64,000 nt of DNA. Source: Giardia muris (taxonomy: Eukaryota > Fornicata > Diplomonadida > Hexamitidae). The position numbers were made by a program, and so were the translations under genes. The stretch is taken from the NCBI GenBank assembly GCA_006247105.1, contig CM016925.1, forward strand, positions 2,542,001 through 2,606,000. The letters run 5' to 3'. This document shows positions 1 through 8,251 of this stretch, piece by piece. The first letter of the stretch is position 1. Each line of letters opens with the position of its first letter. A model generated the notes under the pieces. It did no database searches. It had not been told where the DNA came from and saw nothing but the letters and a program-made list of their open reading frames with translations.

Positions 1-1
1 T

Positions 2-532
2 GTTGAGAGCCTTGCTCAATACGAGGCTGGGATCCGGGATGATCGCGGAGAGACAGCCCTCATGCTAGCGGCCAACAAAGGCTTCAACGAGATCGTCCGT
101 GTGCTTCGTGTCCATGAGGGGATGATACAGACGCCAAACGGGCAGACTGCTCTCATGTGTGCGGCAATAAAGAATCAAAGAGGCTGTTGCGAGCTTCTCA
201 AGGCAGAGGTGGGGAAGCAGAAGCAGGACGGGACGACGGCCCTCATCTGTGCTGCATACGCGAACGCCATAGATGCACTCTCTTTCCTTCTCCCCTTTGA
301 AGGTGGGATGAAGACATTTGCAACCCATACGAAGGGCGAGGGATACACAGCGCTTGCTTGCGCCATTGATCGGAATTCGAGTTCCTGCATTAAGGCGCTC
401 ATTCAACTGTCCGAGAAGGAACGTACCTATCGTTACAAGGGATTAACTTGGCAAGAGTATGCGAATCGGTACAGCCCTGCCGCAAGCGCCACCGTCCAGC
501 ATGCGTTAAGCTCCATCCCAGAGCGGAGATGA
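2..532 (+). CDS. Ankyrin-repeat protein, 3' end only
   Basis: The frame is open from base 2 and ends at TGA 530-532; the true start lies outside the window. The visible part holds about four ankyrin repeats with the core NG-x-TAL-M/I-x-AA spaced about 30 residues apart (R-GETALMLAANKG, NGQTALMCAAIKN, DGTTALICAAYAN, then a looser GYTALACAIDRN), followed by about 50 residues of non-repeat tail. Ankyrin stacks bind other proteins. In Giardia they occur alone or fused to NEK kinase or RING domains, so the missing N-terminus could carry such a domain. The repeat style matches the two ankyrin proteins at 53-59 kb. The first in-frame ATG in the window (base 62) is an internal methionine, not a start. 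Confidence 0.85.
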   Translation, partial: VESLAQYEAGIRDDRGETALMLAANKGFNEIVRVLRVHEGMIQTPNGQTALMCAAIKNQRGCCELLKAEVGKQKQDGTTALICAAYANAIDALSFLLPFEGGMKTFATHTKGEGYTALACAIDRNSSSCIKALIQLSEKERTYRYKGLTWQEYANRYSPAASATVQHALSSIPERR

Positions 533-687
533 TCACTGTAGACATGGACTTTGGCTATTTAAAGCATGAGAGCATTACTATATGAGCCAACGGGTTGTCA
601 CGGTGAAGTTCTTCTGCCTTCGATCCAATCTCGTCTACAGTACGAAATAGCTGTAGAGTCCGACGGCTACTGCTCAGTAAGAATAAA

Positions 688-1431
688 ATGAACGCGATCC
701 TTGGGTTGCTTGGACTTCTTGTCGCCTCTCTCGCATTGACTTGCCCAGCGACGGATCGCGATGTTCTGACGTCGATCTATGATGCCACAAACGGCCCCGC
801 CTGGACGGTGACCAACAACTGGCTTTCGGATGACGCCGTCTGCACCTGGACAGGTGTTACCTGCAACATCGCTGGGCAGATCATCGAGATCAACCTTTCG
901 AACTCCGGACTTGATGGGGCGCTCCCTGACGTCATCGGCTGCTTGACGAACCTAAAGACCCTCTATCTCAACGGTAACAGCCTGGTTGGTGATATCCCTC
1001 CTGAGATTTGCGAACTTACTCACCTCCAATACCTTCAGATCAACAGTGCGGGCCTCACGGGCGAGATCCCGACCTGCATGTGCACGATGACGAGCCTGAT
1101 GTTCATCTATCTTAGCAACAACACTCTTACTGGTGAGATTCCAAGCTGCATGGGCGATCTCGAGTTCCTTAAGGAGCTTCACCTCGATTGCAACCAATTG
1201 AGCGGCTCAGTCCCTGCTGGCCTCTTCACCCTTGAGCACCTCATTGAACTTTATCTTCAATGCAACCCGGAGCTTGTGTGCACCACTCCACCTGATACCT
1301 TCACCGGGAGGTACGAGTGTGGGACGGAGAACTACGATTGCACCAGCTGTGCATCGAATGTTCCTACGAACTGCGCCGAATGCATCACGATCGAGGATTG
1401 TGGGCTTTACTGCTTAACTCCTCCATCTTAA
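688..1431 (+). CDS. Secreted plant-type leucine-rich-repeat protein
   Basis: 247 residues. A hydrophobic N-terminus (about residues 1-18, ending near TCPA) looks like a signal peptide. It is followed by an LRRNT-like cap (D-R-x-VL-x-x-IYDATNGPAW, then C-x-W-x-GVTC, about 25-65). Five or six repeats of the plant-specific class come next (L-x-G-x-IP...L-x-x-L-x-x-L-x-L-x-x-N), about 70-200. The tail is cysteine-rich, with several CxxC-like pairs and no membrane anchor, so the protein is probably secreted. The start is supported by GAATAAAATG. Giardia genomes carry comparable secreted LRR proteins, some annotated as LRRP1 virus-receptor-like; that name is not evidence of function here. Role unknown, probably ligand binding outside the cell. 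Confidence 0.8.
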   Translation: MNAILGLLGLLVASLALTCPATDRDVLTSIYDATNGPAWTVTNNWLSDDAVCTWTGVTCNIAGQIIEINLSNSGLDGALPDVIGCLTNLKTLYLNGNSLVGDIPPEICELTHLQYLQINSAGLTGEIPTCMCTMTSLMFIYLSNNTLTGEIPSCMGDLEFLKELHLDCNQLSGSVPAGLFTLEHLIELYLQCNPELVCTTPPDTFTGRYECGTENYDCTSCASNVPTNCAECITIEDCGLYCLTPPS

Positions 1432-1448
1432 AGGAAGGATTATCAATG

Positions 1449-1455
1449 AGTGAAT
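1449..1455 (+). terminator. Candidate poly(A) signal AGTGAAT
   Basis: Perfect match to AGTRAAY, the Giardia polyadenylation signal, 18 nt after the LRR gene stop. It lies in the 34-nt gap before the convergent myotubularin-like gene. Confidence 0.5.
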
Positions 1456-1465
1456 GAATAACAAT

Positions 1466-3553
1466 CTAGAAGCCAGTACCAAGGGCCCAGAACCCGCTAA
1501 TGACAGGCCAGGATGAAAGGTCAAGCTTCGAAGCATGAATCTTCTTACCATACTTAGCCTCGAAGCCTTGGATGGCCTCCTGACTATAGATGGAGTCTGT
1601 CAAAAGTGGGATACCGAAGTAATAACGTTCAGCCTCGAAGTTAAAGAGAAAGTCACCGTAAGTGTCCGAATGGATCTCCGATTGGAGTTGTAGGATGAAC
1701 TCGGCCGTGAAACCAAAGGCTGACGGAGAGTAGAAGATGAGTTGCATTACGCAATCGAGAAGGAGGGTGATGATCGGGACTTGAATATGTCCACGAATCA
1801 AGGTAATTAACGGGCTTTGTATGGCCGTGTCGGAAAAGCCGATCTTCGCCCCCTTTCCATTTAAACAGGAGGCTAAAGGCAAACCGAACCCACCAAATTG
1901 CTGTCTAAGTAAAGACATGAACCCGGTGATGGTACGTGAGCTTTGGTCATTAAACAAGGTTGTTAGAATGATGAGTGGAGGACCCCAAAGGAGTTCAAAC
2001 TCTCCTGAAAGGAGGACCATATTCTGCCCACCCTCATCTTCAAGGAGCTCGGAGAGCACACGCGCTGTAACAAGGGTCTGGATGATATAATCTAACCAAT
2101 TAGTTCTTTCCGCACGCTCTCCATATTGAGACTCGCTTCCCTCCTTAATGCTCTTCACATGGAACGCATTAAAGACCTCCTCGGCGACATTGTAAAGGTT
2201 TGTCCCTTGCTTCTGTACGGCCCAGTTGCTATCCAAACCGCTTGTGATGAACTGCTTCTCCTGCATTAGACTCGTCGTGTACATCGAGTCAAACGAGTTA
2301 ATCAGTTCGTTAGGAGAAGGCAAGGGAGACCCAAGGACACGGATAAACGTACGCCCATCGACGGGGACCCCCATACTATTAAACATGATGCAATCTGCGG
2401 TGATGTCGTAATCGAAATACGTGGTCTTTCCGATGGACATGACCACGAGGCGTCGATATGGTGTTGTCTGCAAGAAGAACTTATAGAAGCCTTCGATGTG
2501 ACTTGGGCCATCGCCTAAGATGGGGTTTCCGGAGCGGTATAACGCCTTGCCAGCGATAAGGCCCCCGACACATGGAAAGCGCCCGCTCATATAGAATGTC
2601 GGCTGGACAACGGAGGAGTGCGGAAGAATAAGCAACGACGGATACGTTGGACAGAGCGCATAGTTCTTATTTGGACAGAGGTAGAACGTCAAGGGGGCGA
2701 TAGAGGCCGTCTCCTCTTCTTGTGCATCTTCTGATCCCTCTAGAAGGGCATTTAAAGAGTCCTTATAACCCTCGAAAAGAGAGGCCAACGAAATGGTCTT
2801 AAGTGCCTCATTGGTGTGCAATCCAATATTGGTGAGTATGTTCTCCTTGTTAAGGGCCAAATCTTGGATATCTAAAGGACTGTCTAGTCCATCCAGATCA
2901 TGTCCATCTGCCAGACGGAATGATACCATCCCGGCATCTTGCAGCTTCTTCAAGTAGGGAATGGGGTTATAGGCGGCCCAACGCTGCTTCACGGTGAACT
3001 TTGTGGCGAATTGTCTGAATATTGGTATCGAAACACATGATCCAAGGTCATGCTCGGTTGTAGCATTCAACAAGGGGAGAGATACATTATTGAGAAGGGC
3101 ATATTGTGGGTTACTGTTGAGCGTATTCGACTGTAGCATCCAATGACCTATCGTGTCCGAAACGATGTCCGGTGGGTTCTGCCCGATGGGAATCGCTATC
3201 TTGATCCGTAATGGATAGAAGAAGCTCAGCGTCACTTCGGGGTTTGCTTGTCCAGGCCCGGATGGTTGAACATTAACAAGGTGTGGAAGGGGTATCGAAG
3301 CTAATAACTCGACACGGACTTGACCGTTCGCGACACCCCCGATCGCATCCGTAGGGAGCGGTCGGACCAGTAATAAACGATGTGTTGTAGTAATGGCAGT
3401 ACAAAGGAGACTGCTATCGGCAAGCGGTGAGATGAAGATGGCACCTGGAAGGTCGGAGCCATCCTCCCGCCAGAACCGCGACGCGGCCCCAGGGACCTTC
3501 ATCACCCCGACGTTATCAAGCTGACTAAGATAGCTCTCATTGGCCCGAGGCAT
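1466..3553 (-). CDS. Myotubularin-like protein, catalytic loop lost (pseudophosphatase)
   Basis: 695 residues. The C-terminal half follows the myotubularin phosphatase fold: a GRFPCVGG segment followed by LYRSGNPILG (about residue 320, cf. R-x-P-V...L-x-R-S-x-QP), WLDYI before the active site, then RTITGF (about 538), SPLITL (about 581) and CVMQLIFYSPSAFGF (about 600), ending in the usual helices. Active myotubularins have an HC-SDG-WDRT loop (Cys-x5-Arg) just before RTI-x-GF. Here the equivalent stretch around residue 511 reads LLSGEFELLWGPP, with neither Cys nor Arg. The protein should therefore not hydrolyse PI3P or PI(3,5)P2. Known dead myotubularins (MTMR9/10/12 type) act as partners of active ones in endosomal phosphoinositide control; that role is inferred here. 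The N-terminus (about 30-130) may be a PH-GRAM-like domain. It shares an 11-bp upstream region with the divergent next gene. Confidence 0.75.
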   Translation of the reverse strand: MPRANESYLSQLDNVGVMKVPGAASRFWREDGSDLPGAIFISPLADSSLLCTAITTTHRLLLVRPLPTDAIGGVANGQVRVELLASIPLPHLVNVQPSGPGQANPEVTLSFFYPLRIKIAIPIGQNPPDIVSDTIGHWMLQSNTLNSNPQYALLNNVSLPLLNATTEHDLGSCVSIPIFRQFATKFTVKQRWAAYNPIPYLKKLQDAGMVSFRLADGHDLDGLDSPLDIQDLALNKENILTNIGLHTNEALKTISLASLFEGYKDSLNALLEGSEDAQEEETASIAPLTFYLCPNKNYALCPTYPSLLILPHSSVVQPTFYMSGRFPCVGGLIAGKALYRSGNPILGDGPSHIEGFYKFFLQTTPYRRLVVMSIGKTTYFDYDITADCIMFNSMGVPVDGRTFIRVLGSPLPSPNELINSFDSMYTTSLMQEKQFITSGLDSNWAVQKQGTNLYNVAEEVFNAFHVKSIKEGSESQYGERAERTNWLDYIIQTLVTARVLSELLEDEGGQNMVLLSGEFELLWGPPLIILTTLFNDQSSRTITGFMSLLRQQFGGFGLPLASCLNGKGAKIGFSDTAIQSPLITLIRGHIQVPIITLLLDCVMQLIFYSPSAFGFTAEFILQLQSEIHSDTYGDFLFNFEAERYYFGIPLLTDSIYSQEAIQGFEAKYGKKIHASKLDLSSWPVISGFWALGTGF

Positions 3554-3564
3554 TTTTTGAGACG
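3554..3564. promoter_or_regulatory. 11-bp shared divergent start region
   Basis: The only DNA between the start codons of the myotubularin-like gene (minus) and the next gene (plus). It begins with five T on the plus strand, which gives an A-rich box directly before the minus ATG. Both transcripts must start in or next to it, so leaders are almost absent. Confidence 0.5.
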
Positions 3565-5709
3565 ATGCTTGAGGATACGGATCGGGTTCGCTTCTCGCAG
3601 ATGGATGACGACATCGTGTATACCGTCGATGTCGAGGAGTTCATGGACAAATACCCAAGCCTTGAGGAGGTGCAACTGGCACGAGAGGCTCTAGTAAGTC
3701 CAGACCCAATGGCTCAACTCAAGGCGATCGAGGTGCTTGCCGCCGCCCCCTATGCGTTCGATGACTCTCCGATTGCTGCGGAGATCTTCGATGAATTTAG
3801 TGGGATTCTTGCTAATGAGATGGATCCGATTAAGTTCCATGCGGTATGTGATGCTGTTGCTGCATGTCTTCGGTCGGTGAGTCCTATTGCATGCACAAAC
3901 TATGCGATTGCCATGTTGACGTCTCTAACTTCAAGATTAACAAGCTTCGAAGTCAACAATGAAGAAACTAATCCTGATGTGGATGAGGATCCAGAAACTG
4001 CATGCACGCTTATGATGATGTTGGTCTCAACCTGTAACTCGGTGTTGGAGACGATTTTCGACTCGCAAGCGACACTGCTTTATTCAGGGGGGACGCTACT
4101 TGCTCTTGGGACTGCAATGGGAGAACTTTATTATACATTCCTTCGTTTATATATCTTCCATGCCAACGAAATCCGTCTGGTACGGAATCTCATTGATCCA
4201 CGGCTTGGTAACATCCCATCTAAGTATCTTGTTCTTTTGGATTCGTCTGCGGTTTATGTTACGTATTGGGCAAAATGTGTCAATGCTATGCCCGTGGCCC
4301 GTAATGGGTTACGCGATACCTTCCTTGTGCCTGGAAGAACGGAGTCCTTCGTCTTCTCTATGCCTTTGAATACTGACTTTGTAGGAGCCGATTCTGCCGC
4401 GGAGATCTTCACCTCTCCTGCCATTATAAACTTCATTGGAAATGATGACTTTGCCATGCACCTCTTAAAGCTTTCCCCAGGTAGTACCACAAGTCGAATC
4501 CTTGGATCACACTATTTAGCCACTCTTTACTTGAACCTGATTGTCAAAAGCCGTCTCTATGAGGAACGTACGTACTATACTGTCTTTCTCGCTTGTCTAG
4601 GAGTCCTCGAGGCAGAGGCCACCGTAACCTTCACTACTCTACATCCTTCCGTGACTATTGCCTTATTGACATACGTAATAGATGAAACCTGTCCTCCGAG
4701 TTATGCATCACGTCAACTTGTAGGTCGATCAGAACAGAAGAAGTTCAATCTGAGTACGCGTATTGATTACTCACGTCTGGAAATAGATACAAAGACAACA
4801 CTTCCACCATTAAGGACGCAACAGAAGATGGCTGAGACACGCCCGATGCCTAAAAGGATCTTCGTGGCGGAGAAGAAGGCTCCCGGGACGATACGCCTAG
4901 CAATTCCTTCGGCTCAGGTCCAAAGGTTACCAGATAGTCGTATCGAGGCTAGTCGGCGTACTTGTAAGAAGCTTGAACGCTTGCATAGTCAACTCACACA
5001 AGGGGATGATAAACCCCCACGCACAGATCCAAATAACGAGGAGATGCTTGAGACCGTCAAGTTTCTCGCCTTAGACCTTTTTCTAGATACATTATCCAAG
5101 TATCCAGTCTTCGAGTTCTCGCAGATCATTGCTACGACCTTAGCAGATCGGTATGCCCCTTCCCATCTTCCCATAACCTTCTGTAGGATTCTTGGCAGTC
5201 CTTGTTTCGCCCCCTTTGTCAAAGTCGAAACTGCACAGAAGATCCTCAACAAGACCACGGCTGCTAGCCTTGACATGCTTGGGAAGGGGCTTCTCTCCTC
5301 AAGTGGTGCGATGCTCAAGTCTGCAATCACGATCAGGTTTGTAGCCCTACAACAAGGGCTTTCGTTATCACCCCAGGCGCACACATGCGATGCTTTACGT
5401 CAAACTTTAGCACAGCAGGCGTATCGGAACTGTGTTCAGCGCTCTGGAGTTCTGTGCGCGACACTTTTAGATGGCTTTCCTATAAGTGGTCTTGATAAAG
5501 AACTCTTCTTTGCAAACGTCGATTATCGGCAGTGTGTCGTCTCCCTATCGGATGTTAAGGCCGGAACTCATGATGTCCATTGTCTTGACTTCACTCGTGC
5601 GCTTCTTGATTGGCTCGGAGTGGATGGCCCACTTTTTGAAGCCTGGCTCAATACACAGGAGAATCGGCATATCATGTTTGCACGCCTTTTGACGTTTGGG
5701 GACCCATAG
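3565..5709 (+). CDS. Unknown helical protein, 714 residues
   Basis: Not recognised. The protein appears soluble, with no signal peptide and no convincing membrane segment. The first 400 residues are rich in leucine/alanine helices and look like an alpha-solenoid (for example residues 40-130, and again around 330-400). A basic, proline-containing linker follows (about 400-480, with several RR/KK pairs), then a second helical block (about 490-700). The start ATG lies 11 bp from the opposite-strand start of the myotubularin-like gene. Ends TAG, 49 nt before the histone deacetylase start. A scaffold role would be a guess. Confidence 0.75.
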   Translation: MLEDTDRVRFSQMDDDIVYTVDVEEFMDKYPSLEEVQLAREALVSPDPMAQLKAIEVLAAAPYAFDDSPIAAEIFDEFSGILANEMDPIKFHAVCDAVAACLRSVSPIACTNYAIAMLTSLTSRLTSFEVNNEETNPDVDEDPETACTLMMMLVSTCNSVLETIFDSQATLLYSGGTLLALGTAMGELYYTFLRLYIFHANEIRLVRNLIDPRLGNIPSKYLVLLDSSAVYVTYWAKCVNAMPVARNGLRDTFLVPGRTESFVFSMPLNTDFVGADSAAEIFTSPAIINFIGNDDFAMHLLKLSPGSTTSRILGSHYLATLYLNLIVKSRLYEERTYYTVFLACLGVLEAEATVTFTTLHPSVTIALLTYVIDETCPPSYASRQLVGRSEQKKFNLSTRIDYSRLEIDTKTTLPPLRTQQKMAETRPMPKRIFVAEKKAPGTIRLAIPSAQVQRLPDSRIEASRRTCKKLERLHSQLTQGDDKPPRTDPNNEEMLETVKFLALDLFLDTLSKYPVFEFSQIIATTLADRYAPSHLPITFCRILGSPCFAPFVKVETAQKILNKTTAASLDMLGKGLLSSSGAMLKSAITIRFVALQQGLSLSPQAHTCDALRQTLAQQAYRNCVQRSGVLCATLLDGFPISGLDKELFFANVDYRQCVVSLSDVKAGTHDVHCLDFTRALLDWLGVDGPLFEAWLNTQENRHIMFARLLTFGDP

Positions 5710-5758
5710 GAGGTGAGAGGGGAAGAGAGAAGGGAAGAAGAGGGTTGAAACAAGAAAA

Positions 5759-7162
5759 ATGCCTTCGAGGCCAGCGTTCTTCTACAACCCCTTATTCCCT
5801 ACGTTCTACTTTGGTCTGCACCACCCAATGAAGCCCTTCCGGACTGCGCTTGTACATGAGCTCATCTTAGCTTATGGGCTTGATGAGTACTTGAATTACC
5901 TCACCCCACGAGATGCAACCTTTAATGACTTGGTGCTGTATCACACTCCGGACTACGTTCGGTTTTTGAAGAACGTGACGCCTGAGACGCTTGGGAAGTT
6001 CCAGGACCTTGCCAAGCGTTACAATATCACCGACGATTGCCCGGTCTTCGCCGGCCTTTACGACTACTGCACAATGACTGTGGGCGCCTCAGTGAGTGCA
6101 TGCGCACATCTGAACCATGGGCTGTGCGACGTTGCACTCAACTGGATGGGAGGGTATCATCATGCAAAGGCGTCAGAGGCATCTGGGTTCTGTTATGCTA
6201 ACGACCTTGTCCTAGGGATCTTGGAACTGTTGAAAGTGCATGAGCGTGTTCTTTATGTCGACATTGACATCCATGCCGGAGATGGTGTTGAAGAAGCCTT
6301 TTATACCACTAACCGTGTAATGACTGTTTCATTCCACAAGTACGACAACGACTTCTTCCCTGGGACCGGGAACCTCTTCGATAATGGGGCAGATCAAGGC
6401 CATGGCTATGCTATCAACTTCCCTCTTAAAGATGCCGTTGATGATGACACGTTCATCTACATCTTTACGGAAGTAATGAAGGACGTGATGGAATACTTCA
6501 ACCCCCACGCTATTGTCCTTCAATGCGGCGCAGATTCCTTAGCTGGAGACCGGCTTGGCTTCTTCAACCTCACCCTTAAGGGGCATGGGGAGTGTATTCG
6601 TACTCTTTACGAATATTCGAAGGCGTCAGGGATCCCGCTATTATTGACTGGAGGTGGTGGTTATACCGCACGGTCGGCAGCTAAGTGTTGGGCATATGAA
6701 ACATCATTGGTCTGCGAACAGGTCTTATCAGAACAGATCCCTGCGAACCAGTTCTACGAGTATTACGGTCCAGACTATTCTCTGTTGGTTCCTCGTGTCA
6801 ACCTACCCAACCAGAACACCGTGGCGGATATCAATGAGAAGCTGGCATATATCCGAGCGCGGTTACGCAAGCTACAGCCCGGTAACGTCTGTGGGGGAAC
6901 GAGCACATGTACGACGGTTATTTCTGAGCCCCCGCCAGATTCAGAATTACATCGTGGTAAGGATCGCGATTATTATGGTGGAAGGCCAACGCCAGAAGAT
7001 CTAAATGGCGAGGGTCAACATGATGGTGAAGGGGTTAGTGAGGGCACACGATTACGGCTTAGATCCGAACGTGATGAACCGACTGTGATAATGATGGACG
7101 AACAAGGTTTCAAAGACCCAGGCTTAAGGAATGAGACGGATGGTCCTGATCAAGGCTATTGA
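5759..7162 (+). CDS. Class I histone deacetylase (Rpd3/HDAC1 type)
   Basis: 467 residues. Zn-dependent removal of acetyl groups from histone lysines, in the nucleus. The catalytic domain (about 1-380) is nearly complete: GYHHAKASEASGFCYANDL with the paired His charge relay, VDIDIHAGDGVEEAFY with the Asp-x-His zinc ligands, FHKY...FFPGTG, QCGADSLAGDRLG with the third zinc-ligand Asp, and GGGGYT with the transition-state Tyr. One difference from the usual DIDIHHGDGV is that the second His is Ala; it is not a zinc ligand, so activity is expected. The last about 80 residues are acidic, polar and probably disordered. The start ATG follows CAAGAAAA, the A-rich initiator seen at many genes here. It probably works with chromatin factors such as the CHD protein at 17-24 kb. 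Confidence 0.95.
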   Translation: MPSRPAFFYNPLFPTFYFGLHHPMKPFRTALVHELILAYGLDEYLNYLTPRDATFNDLVLYHTPDYVRFLKNVTPETLGKFQDLAKRYNITDDCPVFAGLYDYCTMTVGASVSACAHLNHGLCDVALNWMGGYHHAKASEASGFCYANDLVLGILELLKVHERVLYVDIDIHAGDGVEEAFYTTNRVMTVSFHKYDNDFFPGTGNLFDNGADQGHGYAINFPLKDAVDDDTFIYIFTEVMKDVMEYFNPHAIVLQCGADSLAGDRLGFFNLTLKGHGECIRTLYEYSKASGIPLLLTGGGGYTARSAAKCWAYETSLVCEQVLSEQIPANQFYEYYGPDYSLLVPRVNLPNQNTVADINEKLAYIRARLRKLQPGNVCGGTSTCTTVISEPPPDSELHRGKDRDYYGGRPTPEDLNGEGQHDGEGVSEGTRLRLRSERDEPTVIMMDEQGFKDPGLRNETDGPDQGY

Positions 7163-7229
7163 GGGATAAGGGATGGAATATATTAGATGAAAATATCAGA
7201 ACATCATACCGTGGCATGGTTACGAAGCG

Positions 7230-8204
7230 ATGCAGTATGGAAAAGGTTCGGACGTGTCATTCGTAGGGTCGAGTAAAAGAATGTCTGCTTCACAAAGTGG
7301 TGAGAAGGAGATCTCGATTGGCAGTGCATCGATGTCCGAGGATGGAGTATGGTGTGTCATTTGTCAAGCGGCCATGCATGAGAGTGAGTCGACACCATCG
7401 ATACAGACACCAACGCCAACGGTGACGGCGACAATGACGATGAGGAAGCATACTTCAAAGAAGAAGAACCCATTAATAGTACAATTGAAGGAGAACCATG
7501 AAGAGGTAAGCACACCGGATTATGTACGGATCAGAGAGACCAGAACCGCCAATCCCGATCCATTAGATGTCGCGACTCTCGCATGTGGTCATACATATCA
7601 TCGTCTATGTCTTCTTCGTTGGTTACATTACAATAACGACTCTTGTCCATTATGCAGAGGGAAGATCGATATCACCGGGCCACTTGCTGCATGCGTATGG
7701 AAGGTCAAAAACATTGCAGTCCGTACCAAATGCTCACCGGAATCCATTAGACTTGGGTTACGACCAGATGGTTGGTTTAATGTTCAATTACAAGTGGAAC
7801 CGCCCCCACATAAACAGATCCGACGGGTACGGTACATCTTTCACCCAGCCTTCAGTCTTAATAAGCTTGACATAGATACTCCTCCTTTTGATCTAGTAAT
7901 GAAGCTCGTCAGTAACTCCGTTGACCTATTGATCGAGGTGACATGTACCGATGGCTCGGTCTTCACTATGGTTCATATGCTATTGAAGGAGATGTGCACT
8001 CGGGTCTATTTCGAAGGCATCTTCAATGGAGTTGATAGCTCCCATATCAAGGGTTTGACTTACTTCAATAGTCTGCTCGAAACATATCACCGCGATAAGG
8101 ACTATTATGGTGCCGAGATGGACCCACCACCACGCTTCGCAGAACGCAACCAACAAAAGGGAAACCCTATCACCCGTTTCTTCCACAACATGTTCAACCA
8201 CTAA
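7230..8204 (+). CDS. RING-H2 finger protein, probable E3 ubiquitin ligase
   Basis: 324 residues from the first ATG; an in-frame ATG at 7281 directly behind AGTAAAAGA fits the local initiator pattern better and would give 307 residues. The RING-H2 is split by a long insert: CVICQAAM (about residue 45) gives the first Cys pair, then about 65 low-complexity Ser/Thr/Lys residues, then CGHTYHRLCLLRWL and CPLCRGKI (about 120-155). These supply the remaining Cys/His ligands, in C3H2C3 order. The C-terminal about 150 residues have mixed strands and helices and match no domain I know. RING proteins recruit E2 enzymes to substrates; the substrate is not visible. It is convergent with tRNase Z, 47 nt between stops. 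Confidence 0.8.
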   Translation: MQYGKGSDVSFVGSSKRMSASQSGEKEISIGSASMSEDGVWCVICQAAMHESESTPSIQTPTPTVTATMTMRKHTSKKKNPLIVQLKENHEEVSTPDYVRIRETRTANPDPLDVATLACGHTYHRLCLLRWLHYNNDSCPLCRGKIDITGPLAACVWKVKNIAVRTKCSPESIRLGLRPDGWFNVQLQVEPPPHKQIRRVRYIFHPAFSLNKLDIDTPPFDLVMKLVSNSVDLLIEVTCTDGSVFTMVHMLLKEMCTRVYFEGIFNGVDSSHIKGLTYFNSLLETYHRDKDYYGAEMDPPPRFAERNQQKGNPITRFFHNMFNH

Positions 8205-8251
8205 ATAAGGGCGTTCTGGTCCCTTCCCTTCCCTTCTCTTCACACTCTCCT

